Shown: positions 17,897-28,484 of the stretch, in pieces
Layout: every line of letters starts with the position of its first letter
How positions within the stretch are numbered: the first letter of the stretch is position 1
NCBI GenBank assembly: GCA_003427395.1
Contig: BFEA01000342.1
Location: 1,500,054-1,530,895 of the forward strand
Source of the DNA: Chara braunii
Taxonomy: Eukaryota > Streptophyta > Charophyceae > Charales > Characeae
Reading direction: 5' to 3'
Length of the DNA stretch: 30,842 nucleotides
Program-made: the position numbers and the translations under genes
Notes under the pieces: model-generated
Seen by the model: the letters and a program-made list of their open reading frames with translations, nothing else
The model's database searches: none
Told to the model about the DNA's origin: nothing

Positions 17897-17932
17897 ATTC
17901 CTCCTGATGAGTCGAGTCTGTCACAACCCCTC
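17897..17932 (+). ncRNA. Hammerhead-like motif, copy C (internal deletion)
   Basis: A perfect first core CTGATGAGTCG (from 17904) jumps directly to CTGTCACAACCCC, so the right half of stem II and the GAAA are deleted. It follows copy A head-to-tail with a 125-bp period. Confidence 0.5.
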
Positions 17933-18005
17933 ATTTGTTAGCCCCTTCTACCTCTTTGCCTATGGTTCCCCGAACAGTTCTGCTTGACGATATACAGGAC
18001 CTCGC

Positions 18006-18131
18006 TCCACTACACAACACTCTCCGTGCATTTGGAAGCTTTCCTGAGCAGGTGCATTTCGCCAAGTCCAATATTCTGAATGTATCGGGCTCGGAAAGCG
18101 TCCAGATACATGTAGAGTGTTGTGTAGTGGA
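18006..18131. mobile_element. 126-bp foldback (MITE-like) element
   Basis: The ends are an 18-bp perfect inverted repeat, TCCACTACACAACACTCT at 18006 and its reverse complement ending at 18131. Inside, pairing continues imperfectly (GCATTTGGAAGCTTTCC against GTATCTGGACGCTTTCC). No coding capacity. No clear target duplication is visible in the flanks. Confidence 0.8.
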
Positions 18132-18179
18132 CTGACGCCCATAGTCATGTATGTAAACTTCCAAGTCGTGCTTTCTCCG

Positions 18180-18366
18180 TAATATGCATAGCTAGGCGAG
18201 ACCGGGCCCCGGACCGAATCCGGGCCCCGAAACTCGAAATTTTCCGGCCCTTCCGAACTTCCGAAACATCGAAATTTTCCGCAGGATCCAGACCGGTCCG
18301 AATCCCCTTTTCGGATGCCCATCCGGATATATCGTATTTTCCACAAAAAAAAAAAAAAAAAAAAAA
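18180..18366 (+). other. GC-rich segment ending in a poly(A) tract
   Basis: CCGGGCCCCGGACCGAATCC-type text with GAAATTTTCCG repeated (18236 and 18270) ends at about 22 A residues (18344-18366). A 3' poly(A) could mean a retroposed, SINE-like sequence, but I see no internal promoter boxes or target duplication. Confidence 0.35.
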
Positions 18367-18445
18367 CGCATACTCACATACATCACCTCTGTGTGTTGTC
18401 ATATTCACTATACACCCGAAAAAAACATGATTGTCGGTGTGTGTA

Positions 18446-18796
18446 GGATGAGCAAAATCGAAATGATATCTTCAGCCAGAACACACTTCCATATTTTTTT
18501 TCTTTTTTTTGTGTGTGCATCAACTGAGCAGCCTGCCAATGTGCAAAATGAGAAGGAATCTTCCGCAAGAACATAGGAAGATACACCTCGACCGACAGAT
18601 ACATTGAAAAGACATCCCGGTGTGCGTATGGACTAAGGTGTTGTCAGCTGCAAATGTTGCCACGCGCACGCAAGTGTGCGAGAGAGAGAGAGAGAACAGG
18701 TAAGTCTCCAATCTCGCGGCTGCCCTCATGGTACTTCCATCGATAGGATGAGCAAAATCGAATGAATCTACGGCTAGAACATGAAAATATACATTG
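18446..18796 (+). repeat. Three diverged copies of a GATGAGCAAAATCGAA repeat
   Basis: Copies start near 18446, 18541 and 18745. Each holds a GCAAAATCGAA/GCAAAATGAG block followed by an AATCTTC/ATCTACGG and AGAACA block. They are separated by unrelated text. Origin unknown. Confidence 0.6.
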
Positions 18797-18829
18797 TCGC
18801 ACGCGCGCGTGTGTGTGTGCATGTGTGTG

Positions 18830-18864
<35 letters not shown>

Positions 18865-18970
18865 GGGAGAGAGAGAGAGAGAGGGGGACGACGACTATAA
18901 CGGACATGACGACGACAACGACTATAATAGACACGACGACGACAACAACTATAACTGACATGACGACGAC

Positions 18971-19009
<39 letters not shown>

Positions 19010-19230
19010 GACGACGATGACTATAACAGACATGACGACGATGACGAGAGAGAGAGAGAGGAAGAAGAGGAGGAAGAGGAGGAAGAGGAGGAGGACGACC
19101 ATAACAGAGGGCGAAGATGACGGCGACGCGCGCACGAGAGAGAGAGAGAGGAGGAGGAATAGGAGGTGGAGGAGGAGGAGGACGGCCATAACAGAGGCCG
19201 GAGATGACAGCCACACGAGAGAGAGAGAGT
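18797..19230 (+). repeat. Compound simple repeats: (GT)n, (GA)n and GACGACGACTATAA units
   Basis: GTGTGTGTGCATGTGTGTGT is followed by several GA runs and by units like GACGACGACAACGACTATAA with GACATGACGACGAC, then GAGGAAGAGGAGG. A long open frame crosses this, but its peptide is TTTITDM and RERERE repeats. I do not call a gene. Confidence 0.9.
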
Positions 19231-20340
19231 CACTCGCGCTGCTTCACCCTGCTGCACGCGCCACTCCACGCGCTAGTCGCCGCGCAGATGCCCGCTACTG
19301 CCCCACGCGTGCACGTCGCCGCTACGGGGAGATGCCTTCAAAAAATGGTGCGGCGGAAGAACTGCTGCCTTCGAAAAGTGGCGCCTCGAACTGCCTCCCT
19401 ACGATTACAAAGAAAAAGAAACAAAACGAACCAACACATTTTCCGCCCCTTTCAAACGGTGGGCCAAATGTTTTTGGGCGGCCCAGGGCGTGCAAAAACG
19501 CCTTGGTCCATCCAAAAATAATTTGGTCGTCGGCTTGGGGACCCTCCATCCTGACTGGTTACCGAAAAGTGGTACCGCATCCCGGATCCCGAAGACTCCG
19601 GATCCCTTTCTGGGGGTCCGGATCGTAGCCATGGTAATATGTTCCTGCTTCCCGTGCCTACAGCACGTTGGGAACCATTCACTTACAAACTTCAGTGTAT
19701 CTAGACAACTTTTGTTGTTCTCTTCCCGGAACATGTCCTGACAACTTCTATTGTTTTATTCGTAAAATACTAGAGGGATTCTGCTGGTCGCCTTTTCTTC
19801 TCTCCTTTCTTTTTCGGGCTCTGTCTTCTAATTCCTCTCTCGCATTCTTGTGGACGGTCTATACACATACGGTGGAATCTACGAGAGGTGCGGCGGTAGC
19901 CGACGCATGAATAACCGATTTTGTCGAGAGCGACAGAAAGCACATTCGTCACGAAACTTCCATTTCACACCATCCAACCTTCATTTCACTTGTAGAACTT
20001 CTCCTCCTCCTCCTCCTCCTCCTCCTCCTCCTTTTTCAACTCGAGCAAGAGATTGGCCTCAACATTCTCAATTTCGTTTTTCTTTCTATTCAAACAAACA
20101 AAAAGGGCCACAGCCTTGAGACATCGTTGAGCTGACCAGCACCAGGTAATTCAAAATGAGTTCATCCCATTCATGTAGTTGCATCTTTACTCGAAGTCAG
20201 TATGTATTTCGATCGTTCACGGGTGGGTTTACCAACTGGAGATTAGCCCGTCGGTATTCTCAATTATTTTTCTTCTTCAAATACTATTAGCAGCCACTCT
20301 ATTCTTCTATGTCTCCATCTTTTTCAACTACAGCTACTAT
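19231..20340. other. Non-coding interval left of Element 4
   Basis: No gene is recognised. Two structures stand out: an imperfect inverted repeat of about 30-bp arms at 19461-19528 (GGCCAAATGTTTTTGGGCGG against CCATCCAAAAATAATTTGG) and a (CTC)n microsatellite at about 19998-20033. The last bases, CTAT at 20337-20340, are the left copy of the Element 4 target duplication. Confidence 0.6.
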
Positions 20341-21782
20341 TGTAATGAAACCAGTCTGGATGAAACTCGTCAAGTGTCGGAATACAAGATAACTCAGCAC
20401 CGATAAATGTTCCCAATAATCATAAAATGTGATATGTGATTCAATGTCTCGTTACTAGAGAACGGAGGAGAGGGGGAGTATAGACTTAAGAGGGTGGAAG
20501 AGAAAGTAACCATCAATGCCGCGTAGATAAAACCCCTCAATTCCCCTCTTCTTCCTCGGGCTTCTCCCCACCTCCACGTCATCAAACAGTGTCCCGGAAA
20601 CGGGCCTGACCAGATCTGGCCAATCGAAATGCCACGTAGGCACGGTTCCCCAAAAAGACGTCTCTGCAGCGCACAATGCCAACAGCATCAACAGGTAAGT
20701 CCCCTCTCGCTCTCCATCAATCCCACAGATCCCGATCTCCCTCCTTGTTGCATCCCAATCAGCAATGAAGACGGGGTGGCATGCGCCACGTCGACAAAGG
20801 AGACAGTGTGGCTTCCTCCACATCAGCAACGTCGATAGACAACGTGGCTAGTGCCATGCCAACGCACAAGAACAGAGTTGGCACCAGAGCAAAGAGGCGC
20901 CAGCGCGCAAATGCACCAGTCTCACGCCGTCGTCGCGTAATGCCAACGTCTAGCCAACGTCAAGCCACCATCGTGCCAACGTCAAGCCAACGTCAAGTCA
21001 GCAAGGCAACACTAAATGTTGACTCCTGGGGGCTGGGTCAATAAGTAGTGTTGACGACGTTGACCAGCCTCGAGCCACTCACCCAAGGAGACTCAGATTG
21101 ACTCGCAGCCGACGGCCTGAATCTCATACAGTTGCAGACTTTCACTTGGACCGAATGTTGACGTGGCGAAGGAGAGTGTGGCTTCCGCCACATCAAAAAT
21201 GTTGATACACAACGTGGCTAGTGCCATGCCAACGCACAAGAACAGAGTTGGCACCAGAGCAAAGAGGCGCCAGCGCGCAAATGCACCAGTCTCACGTCGT
21301 CGTCGTGTAATGCCAACGTCTAGCCAACGTCAAGCCACCACCGTGCCAGCGTCAAGCCAACGTCAAGTCAGCAAGGCAACACAAAATGTGGACTACCGGG
21401 GGCTGGGTCAATAAGTAGTGTTGACGACGTTGACCAGCCTCTAGCCACTCACCCAAGGAGGCTCAGATTGACTCGCAGCCGACGGCCTGAATCTCATACA
21501 GTTGCAGACTTTCACTTGGACCGAATGTTTTCTGGATACCTGCGTACAACGAAGTGTGTGTGTCTGATCAGTGGCCTGGACTGGGTCCGTGAAGACTTTG
21601 ACTCGTGGGCCTCAATAATCCAACAAGCAGTTGACTTCGGTCATCTGTCCGACGCAGGGCCTCTGAAGCCATGGTTCAGGGGTTTTGTGCCCTCGATCGA
21701 ACGCAGGGCCTGAGGGCTGCTTTGTGGCCTGCGGGTGGCCCCCTTGGCCAACGACGTGGGCATATTTGAGCGGGTTATTGCA
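20341..21782 (-). repeat. 3' LTR of Element 4, enlarged by a duplication
   Basis: In plus orientation it runs from TGTAATGAA to GGTTATTGCA, the same ends as the partner at 28500-29547. Its 1442 bp exceed the partner's 1048 bp mainly because of a 370-bp tandem duplication inside. No strong purine tract lies next to its inner edge at 21783, which is unusual; ACAGAAA is all that remains. Confidence 0.92.
20805..21544 (-). repeat. 370-bp tandem duplication inside the 3' LTR
   Basis: AGTGTGGCTTCC at 20805 recurs at 21175, and the match continues with few changes through TCACTTGGACCGAATGTT. The partner LTR has this segment once (from about 28956). Confidence 0.93.
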
Positions 21783-21918
21783 TTTCTGTTGGCCCAATTT
21801 TTTAGTTTCACCGGAAAAATACTTAATTTTCCCTTAATCCACACTCATAGGCATATCAGGAGCAGTAGGCAAACGTTCTTTCTTGCTGAACCGTCTGGGT
21901 TCAGACAGGGGTTGAGAC

Positions 21919-22865
21919 TTAAACTTTACCTTGAAACTTCTGTGGTCTTTCTCTGCCACCTGTAGAAAAGTATCCATGTTCAAGGATCTCAACTTCATAA
22001 CCACCATCCATTGAAGGAGGAAACATAGATGGCATGTTGGAAAAGTCAGATGGCAGTAGTTTAAACGCGTGAGAAACAGGATAGGTCTTGAGGTGTGGGG
22101 TTACATCTATGCTGTGGGAGGGTCCACCAGTATCCCCTATCACCTTGAGAACTTCCCAGGGTCCATAATAGACTAGCAACTTCTATGATACATTTTCTTC
22201 TAAGAAAATTTCTTTAGACTTGACCCAAACAAGATCTCCTTATTTGAACGTTGATGGCCGACGATGGTTGTTAATCTGTTCAATCATCTGTAGTTGGGCT
22301 TTTTGAATATTCTCTTTCACTTTCCTAACATCTTCTTCATACAGACCTGCAAACTCTCGGGTTCCTGAGGTAGTCGTTGGACTCGGTCCCTGGTCAAAGC
22401 ATTAATGGGACGTCGCGGCTTCCATCCTTTGTGGAGTGTGTTCGATGTTCTGCCAGTTACAGTGTGAAGATTATTGTCGTACACACTTGCAATCTTAGGC
22501 AACTTCTCATCCCAATCGATCCGATCTGGCCTTACATACATGAGCAGAAGTTGTTGGCACAAACAGTTCATCTGTTCAGTTTGTCCATTCATTTCGGGAT
22601 GTCTCCCTAATGACATGGTCAATCAGGTGTCGTATCCTCCATCAACTTGCCATTGTTGGCCAGTGAACCGTACGTCCCGATCAAAAACGATAGATTTGGG
22701 GAATCCATATTCCAAAACCCATTGCATCTGGAACTTTTGAACATCGCCAGGTAGAGGAATGAACATAGCATATTTAGGGAATCATTCACAATGACCATTA
22801 CCTAACTTTTGCCATTCCAACTCTTAGTGAGACTCATGAAGTTAATCGAGATGAACTCACCTGGC
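21919..22865 (-). pseudogene. Integrase core, C-terminal domain and chromodomain (Element 4)
   Basis: Reading leftward, the core part around 22640-22690 gives text like IVFDRDVRFTGQQWQVDGG. Then come TMSLGRHPEMNGQTEQMN (with the Glu), RPDRIDWDEKLPKIASVYDNN and the C-terminal part (IEQINNHRRPSTFK, GDLVWVKSKEIFLEEN, YYGPWEVLKVIGD, TYPVSHAFKLLPS). The chromodomain start PPSMDGGYEVE follows. Several stops (for example after RRPSTFK and EENVS) and frame changes interrupt it. The first catalytic Asp region near 22800 is not clearly readable. It corresponds domain by domain to the integrase of Element 2. Confidence 0.85.
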
Positions 22866-23519
22866 TCACTTGGAATAGGTAAGTAATCTCAATAGTCCCA
22901 GTGGATTCTCGTGTGAGGGTTTATTCCTTTGGCAAACAAGACAAGTTCGCACATAGGTTAGCACATCCTCATTTATTCCTTTCGACTCAAAGCGTTCTCT
23001 AACATTAGCATACGTCTTATTGAACCCGAAGTATCCTTCAGTGTCATGGCATTCCCCAATTATCATACTATTGATTTGTTCTTTATGTGGAATGCATAGT
23101 CTTTCTTCGGTTTCGTCAATGAAGAAAAGTAAGTCATCAAACATTCGATAATCAAGGAATAGTTCAAGGTTCCTCTGTAGGGCCCCAATTATAGGACTCC
23201 AAATCGGATCGTCAGTGTACCCCTTACGAATCTGATCTTTCAGGTCATTACCATTATCGAGATAAGAGACGATAGCTCCAAAGAAGTCAAATTTTCTTGA
23301 CAAATCATCTGTAACAACGTTAGACTTCCCTTTAATTGTTTTCAATCCAAAGTCAAACGTATCAATGAATGCAGACCATCTAACTAGCTTGTTTGAGAGT
23401 CGAGGTCGAATCTTTTTCCACTTCAGAGTAGAATGGTATGAATGCACAGTGAAGTGTCTTCCGAGCAAGTAGTGTTTCCAGGTGTCCAGAGGTGCAGATA
23501 GCATACAATTCTCTTTCAT
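22866..23519 (-). pseudogene. RNase H and integrase zinc finger (Element 4)
   Basis: A 217-codon frame with RNase H text (APLDTWKHYLLGRHFTVHSYHSTLKW, FIDTFDFGLKTIKGKSNVVTDDLSRK) followed by the pol linker and the integrase zinc finger (GECHDTEGYFGFNKTYANV, TCLVCQRNKP). Two key residues have changed: the catalytic Asp expected in HSDH is Tyr (HSYH), and the second zinc-binding His of GHFG is Tyr (GYFG). It is the longest surviving frame of this pol. RNase H would remove the RNA template strand. Confidence 0.87.
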
Positions 23520-24620
23520 ACGTGGAGTTAGTTACTTTCTCTCACGGTAGACGCTTGGACATAAACTCAATGGGTTTATATCCCTTGCCATCATCTTCTT
23601 GTCGCACCGCCCCAATTCCATACTAATTGGCGTCAGTAGTAATAATGAAAGGGAGAGAAGAATCAGCAATTTTCAAGACAGGATAGTGAGTTACTACATG
23701 TTTAAGCTTCTTAAATGTCGACTGCGTCTTTGTCCCATAATCAGTCTTCTCATAGGCGCAGGTATCAATGAGAAGTTCCTTACAAACTTCTTATAGTAAC
23801 TAGCAAGTCCTAGAAAAGATACGAGTTTAGTAACATTCTTGGGTTTGTGCCAATCTCGAATTGTTGTTATTTTCTTCTCTTCATGTCTTAATCCCTCCTT
23901 CGTTTACTGTGTCCAAGGTATAATACCTCGAATTTAGCAAACTCAAATTTCTTAGGACTCAGGTTCTAGTTGCCTTCTCGCAACTTCTGTAAAACCATTC
24001 GTAGGTGTTTCTCGTAATTCTCAAGTGTCTTGCTATACATGAGGATATCATTTAGATATACAACTACGAACCGATCCAACCATTGACGAAACAGTTCATT
24101 CATAGATCTTTGGAATATAGCACTTCATTGGTCTATCCGAAGGACATAACCACAAACTCGTAGTGACCATACCTGGTTAGGAAGGTTGTCTTATGTTGAT
24201 GTTCAGGTGCCACCTTGATCTGGTGGTACCTTGACTTCATATCAATCTTACTAAAGTACTTGCATCCCTGCAACTGATCCTACAAGTCGTCAATGTGAGG
24301 AAGAGGTTCCCCGTTCTTAATAGTGACAGAATTCAACCCACAATAACCAATGCAAAGTCTAAGTTCTCCTTCCTTTGGGCACAAACAAGACAAGAGTACC
24401 ATAGGTGGAACTTGGTCGAATCCATCCTTTCTCTGTAAGTTCTTGCAATTGTTTCGTCAGTTTTTGTAGTTCCCTTGAAGACATCCGATAGATGGGTCCT
24501 TTGCGTACTTCCGGGAATGATCTCGATGGTTTGCTTGATAGCACGTTCAGTTATTCCCGTCGGTTCACTCTGCAAGTCCTTGAACTCAAAAGTTTTTTTA
24601 GAGGATAGGACGAAGAACAC
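23520..24620 (-). pseudogene. Reverse transcriptase (Element 4), frameshifted, YLND active site
   Basis: Blocks are found in three frames: SEPTGITERAIKQTIEIIPG, then [20 protein letters not shown] and KGWIRPSS, then [20 protein letters not shown] (usual D and R are G and C), CKYFSKIDMKSRYHQIKV, HKTTFLTRYGHYEFVVMSFG followed by a stop, and FRQWLDRFVVVYLNDILMYS. The catalytic YxDD (about 24046-24060) is YLND. Downstream frames to 23520 carry many stops. Frameshifts lie near 24500 and 24365. Clearly inactive. Confidence 0.87.
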
Positions 24621-24782
24621 TCACTGACTCATTTTATGAGTACCATCATTACGTCTTGTGCCAACTTCTTCTTCGTGACCATACTTCGAAAAGCAAGAAA
24701 ACTCATACAACAGAAAAACAATGATGAGTCAGAACCAAACCTGTGAAATAATTTAATTGTTTTCAAGTTGGAATTCCCATCC

Positions 24783-25133
24783 TTAAGGTTGACAATTTTT
24801 TTCCTTGAACTTGATTTTTTGGTCGGCTTCCTCATGCCAATCCATTCCCAAAATCAAATCAAAGGGTAATTTTTTATCCCCGAGGAAGGTGACTTCATGC
24901 AATATTCGCTTCCCTTCCTTTGTTTGAAAATCATATTTAACACGACTAACGTATTGAGAGACATTAATCATGCTTTTATCCGCAAGCATAGACGTAATAG
25001 GTCGAGGTAGGTCCTGCACACTCGATCCAAAATGCAACTTTTTAATTGTTTTTTCTGATATGTAAGACCTCATTGACCCTCGATCTAACAAAGCACCGAC
25101 TCGCGTACATGCAATCTTAATGTCAGTAATCAT
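24783..25133 (-). pseudogene. Retropepsin-like protease (Element 4)
   Basis: A 116-codon frame with the aspartic protease active-site loop GALLDRGSMRSYIS and the C-terminal hallmark LPFDLILGMDW. The canonical D-S/T-G is D-R-G here, with Arg at the second position, which should disturb the active site although the Asp is kept. It lies between gag and RT, as expected. It would have processed the polyprotein. About 160 bp of unread sequence separates it from the RT part. Confidence 0.82.
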
Positions 25134-25404
25134 TAACTCACCATTGGACTTCGATTTCTTAGCCTACGGACTTCTTAAGGCAATCAATTCATTCCCAAGT
25201 TTGTCAAGGGTATCTCCCAAAGAGACAGAACACAAAACAATGTCATGGTGTTGTAAGCGATGGGACGAAGAAGAGGCTTCCTCTGCTATGCAAGTCCGGG
25301 GTTTGAAAGGGGTTACTGGCGCCTTACCTTCAACTAAGCCCTCCAACTAAGTGGGAGCAGATGCTATTCCTACCGAATGCTCCCTTTTGGGTTCCGAATG
25401 AGGG

Positions 25405-26587
25405 GGCACCATGCAATAATGTGCCCTGCAATGCCACGCTTAAGGCACTGCCGATTGTTCATTCTTTCCTGTCAGGCCCATCTTTTCCTAGGGCCTTCCG
25501 GCTACAATATCGGGATGCTCAGGGAAGGAGTGTGGTCTCTTCTTCTTAGCAAATAAGTCTGAGTTGGTGCCACCCTTGTTGGCCACCATGGCAGTGACGT
25601 CACCCTTTCCAGACTCACTGCCACCGCTTACTCCACCCTCGGCCTCATCGAGAGGTATCTTCTCAATTGTGTCATCGTCTTTGACGACGAGGGTGTGGTT
25701 TTGTCGCTTCTGCCACCACACAACTCGCCTACCATTCTCATACCCGCCAGAAGGACCACTTCGCACAACGGATGCATAGGTGTCTTTCACATGTGCGGTC
25801 ATCTGCTCCCTTTGGAGCGCGAGGTCACGAAACTGTTTGTAGTTATGCTTACCAGATTTTGCCTCAGCCAGAGTTGTCCGCGGATGGGCTCAGGCAATGC
25901 ACGACAGTAGATGTACAAGACTTGGTTGTCTTGCAAGTTTAACCCCGATACCTGCAACAGACAATCCACTACGTGAGACAGAGATTCCACAGTAGTCCAA
26001 CGCTTTCGGCTGATCGTTGTGAGCTCATCAAAAGCTTTGTCGGTCGTTGTTTCGTCAAGGAATCTCTCCTTAATCTTTTGGAGAAATTCCCGAAGTGTCA
26101 TGGTTTTGGCCCACTCTCCAATGTTTTCAAAGCCAACAGTGTTAGCCTCAGACACTACCCATTCCTTTGCGACTTCCCCAAGACAAGAGGTTGAGAACGT
26201 CACTTGGCTTCCAGCCTCAACAGGAGTGGTACTACAGTAGGTTTGTATTTATGCTATCCACCATAGCACATGTTCCCCTCGCTTACCGTTGTACGAGAAA
26301 GGAAGTTTCAATTGCACTTTTTCCTTTCTCTTGAGGTGTTCCCCTTCTTCCTTCTTTGTCTCTTCTTTACTGGTGGGTACTACTTTCTTTTTCGCCGGTT
26401 CTTCAGGCTCTTTCCTAGATGCCTCGGCTTTTTCCGATGTCTTCTTGGCTCCTTTCATTGCGTCTTGCATTAACTTTGCCTGAGGTTGCTTCTCTTTTTT
26501 TTCCTCAGGCTCCTCCTCATAAACCATCTTGTCCTTTCCTTTGACCATCCTTGCCACATTGTCAATCTTAATCAACTGCCAAGTCAT
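25405..26587 (-). pseudogene. Gag capsid domain and zinc knuckle (Element 4)
   Basis: The first part (26587-26249) is a Lys/Glu-rich linker ending in LPFSYNGKRGEHVLWWIA, a typical entry into the gag domain. One in-frame TAA follows (about 26244-26246) and the same frame continues with QTYCSTTPVEAG and the gag domain (KEWVVSEANTVGF, LREFLQKIKERFLDETTTDK, QVLYIYCRALPEPIRGQLW). A one-base frameshift near 25885 leads to KQFRDLALQREQMTAHVKDT. A zinc knuckle lies at 25406-25447 and reads C-x2-R-x4-H-x4-C, so the second Cys ligand is Arg. Confidence 0.82.
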
Positions 26588-26735
26588 TTTCTAAACCTTC
26601 TGCATTAAACCGTTGCCTAATCTCTTTCTACTTTCCTTGCCTGTTCTTCTTTCTCTTGTTTAATTTTCTGATAGGTTTTTTTCTTTCTCATTTCAATGCA
26701 ACATAAAGTTATCTGATGGTAGCATTCATTATTTC

Positions 26736-27173
26736 TCATGTCAGTTTCTCCTTTCTCTCAATTACTTCAGCCCTCTTTTCATTTTTGGTCTCTCCTTGTT
26801 CATTCATCTTCGCAAATTGCTCTGCAACATAATGATCAAGTGCCATTCGCGCTTGATTAATTGTTTGTTGTACTCTTCTGCTGGTTTCCATCATTTGGCC
26901 AGCAGTATCAGCTTGTTGTAGTTCGGTTTTTGCGGCACGCAGATCGAACAAGCTGGTTACATGCTGTCCAACATCAGGGTCAGCGTCTTGTACTTCCTGG
27001 AACACCGCACGAAGGCGGTTCAACATTAGCTGCCTTTGTTCATCAGTTTGACCACGAGTTCTGAGCACTCCCTCTTTTTCATCAGCAAAGAGAGCGACAA
27101 CAATGGGATAGAACATACGAGGGATGAAACGCGTCGAGATAGATGCACGCAGACAACTCCACACAAAAGTCAT
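26736..27173 (-). CDS. N-terminal Gag-region ORF (Element 4), helical
   Basis: A 145-codon frame with an ATG on the minus strand, lying upstream of the gag domain in the element. After an N-terminal hydrophobic stretch (FYPIVVALFADEKEG) it is Gln/Glu/Arg-rich and probably helical (QRQLMLNRLRAVFQEVQDAD, QQADTAGQMMETSRRVQQTI). I recognise no family; its position suggests the N-terminal part of Gag or a separate leader ORF. It has no internal stop. About 150 bp separate it from the next gag frame. Confidence 0.45.
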   Translation of the reverse strand: MTFVWSCLRASISTRFIPRMFYPIVVALFADEKEGVLRTRGQTDEQRQLMLNRLRAVFQEVQDADPDVGQHVTSLFDLRAAKTELQQADTAGQMMETSRRVQQTINQARMALDHYVAEQFAKMNEQGETKNEKRAEVIERKEKLT

Positions 27174-28116
27174 TCTGATTAATGAGTCTAACGCACAATA
27201 AACTTATAAAAGACAATTACCAATTTTACGGCATCACTTCAATTAATTCCTACGGCAAGAAAATAAAAAAATGAATACAAGGTTCAAATTCCCCTATCTT
27301 AAACCACCAGTACTTGGCCCATCTATCAATGTCGAGCCTGAAAACGGGCTGCACGCCGTTTCGCGCCGACCTGCCAGCGCAACAAGAAAAAATTGTTTTC
27401 GTTGGCGGCGCCAGCCTTCGAGGGCCGGTACCTCGAGCCTCCAGAGGTTACAGGTGTCAACGACAACGCCCCGCTGTCGATGTATGGGCCAAGTACTGGT
27501 GATTTAATCTATTTTCTAATTCTATGACGTTCCTGATTGAGAGTGGTCCAGGTACCGCAGCCATGACCAGTATGATCAAGACAAACAACTCGGTAAGTAT
27601 CAAACATCCACAGAACAGCCCACGGTGAGTAGAGTCAGCCAACAACACAAAATCAATCAATATGTCAGCAGCTCATCCTCTTTTGACTGTCCCTCTGCAA
27701 ATGCCAATGCAACCAGGCACAAGGGCCGACGCGTGGCACTACAACCGTTCGTGATGTTGTACCGCCCGTCGACTTGCGCAAGTGCAAGTATCAATCTCTC
27801 ACCAATGGCAGTGCACAATCCCTGCCATGTATCACCCTAGAATGCCAACGCATCACCTCGGCAGAGTTGCCACATCAGCGTCAATGGCCAGCAGGCCTTC
27901 AAGAAGGGTGCCACATCAGCGGTGTACCATCTGCCAGTTCATTCGTCACTGGTATGCCACGTCAGATCGAAGGTACCGCTAGAGTATCGAGTGCCATGTC
28001 AGCAGGTAGGTCGCGACACAGGTAAGTGCCACGTCAAACAATACCCTGCCGACACCTGGATGCCACATCAGAACTCTCATGCCTTGCCACGTAGGCAGCA
28101 CTCCAAAGCCACATCA

Positions 28117-28202
<86 letters not shown>

Positions 28203-28484
28203 CCAACGTCGAGGCAATGTCACAGCCAACGCTTTGAGTGATAAGTTTTCAAAATGCCCTCGCCGATATCTGATCACCACATCAGCAACTACGCGCCACA
28301 TCAACAATGTTGTCGTCTTCAAGTCCACGTCATCATCTTTCAGCGGGTGCATGTGCGCACGCGCGTCAACTGTCCAGATCGTGATGATGATTGCGCGCGT
28401 CTATACATGCGTTTCTTTTGCTCAACACACCCCCAATACTTGGCGCCTAAGGCACCCAACAGCAGATCGCCACGAAGAAGGTAA
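27174..28484 (-). other. Long leader of Element 4 with ACGT-motif repeats
   Basis: This 1.3-kb region between primer site and gag has no recognised gene. It holds at least eight copies of TGCCAC(A/G)TCAG-type text between 27868 and 28118, spaced about 23-45 bp, more at 28275-28335, and a long CT tract (28118-28198). In element sense the motif reads YTGAYRTGGCA. Confidence 0.7.
28118..28198 (+). repeat. (CT)n microsatellite in the Element 4 leader
   Basis: A pure CT run of about 80 bp. Confidence 0.97.

Larger units (their letters stand above)
17636..17990 (+). repeat. Hammerhead-type repeat family, longest copy plus tandem neighbour
   Basis: This stretch contains, in order, a conserved leader with a nested inverted repeat (17657-17719), the ribozyme-like core (17765-17824), a pyrimidine-rich tail (CGTTTGTTGTCC to ACCGGGCAGTTCTGTTTGACG) and then a second shortened core and tail starting 125 bp further on (17904). 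The block 17650-17880 is the reverse complement of 29915-30125, about 12 kb away, so it is a dispersed element. Confidence 0.85.

Noticed and set aside
18762-19628. A 288-codon open frame
   Set aside because: Its peptide is mostly RERERE and TTTITDM repeats from GA and GACGAC units; no domain and no start context.
27868-28118. Regularly spaced short repeats, checked as a CRISPR array
   Set aside because: The repeat is only about 11 bp, varies, spacing is irregular, and the DNA is eukaryotic retrotransposon leader.
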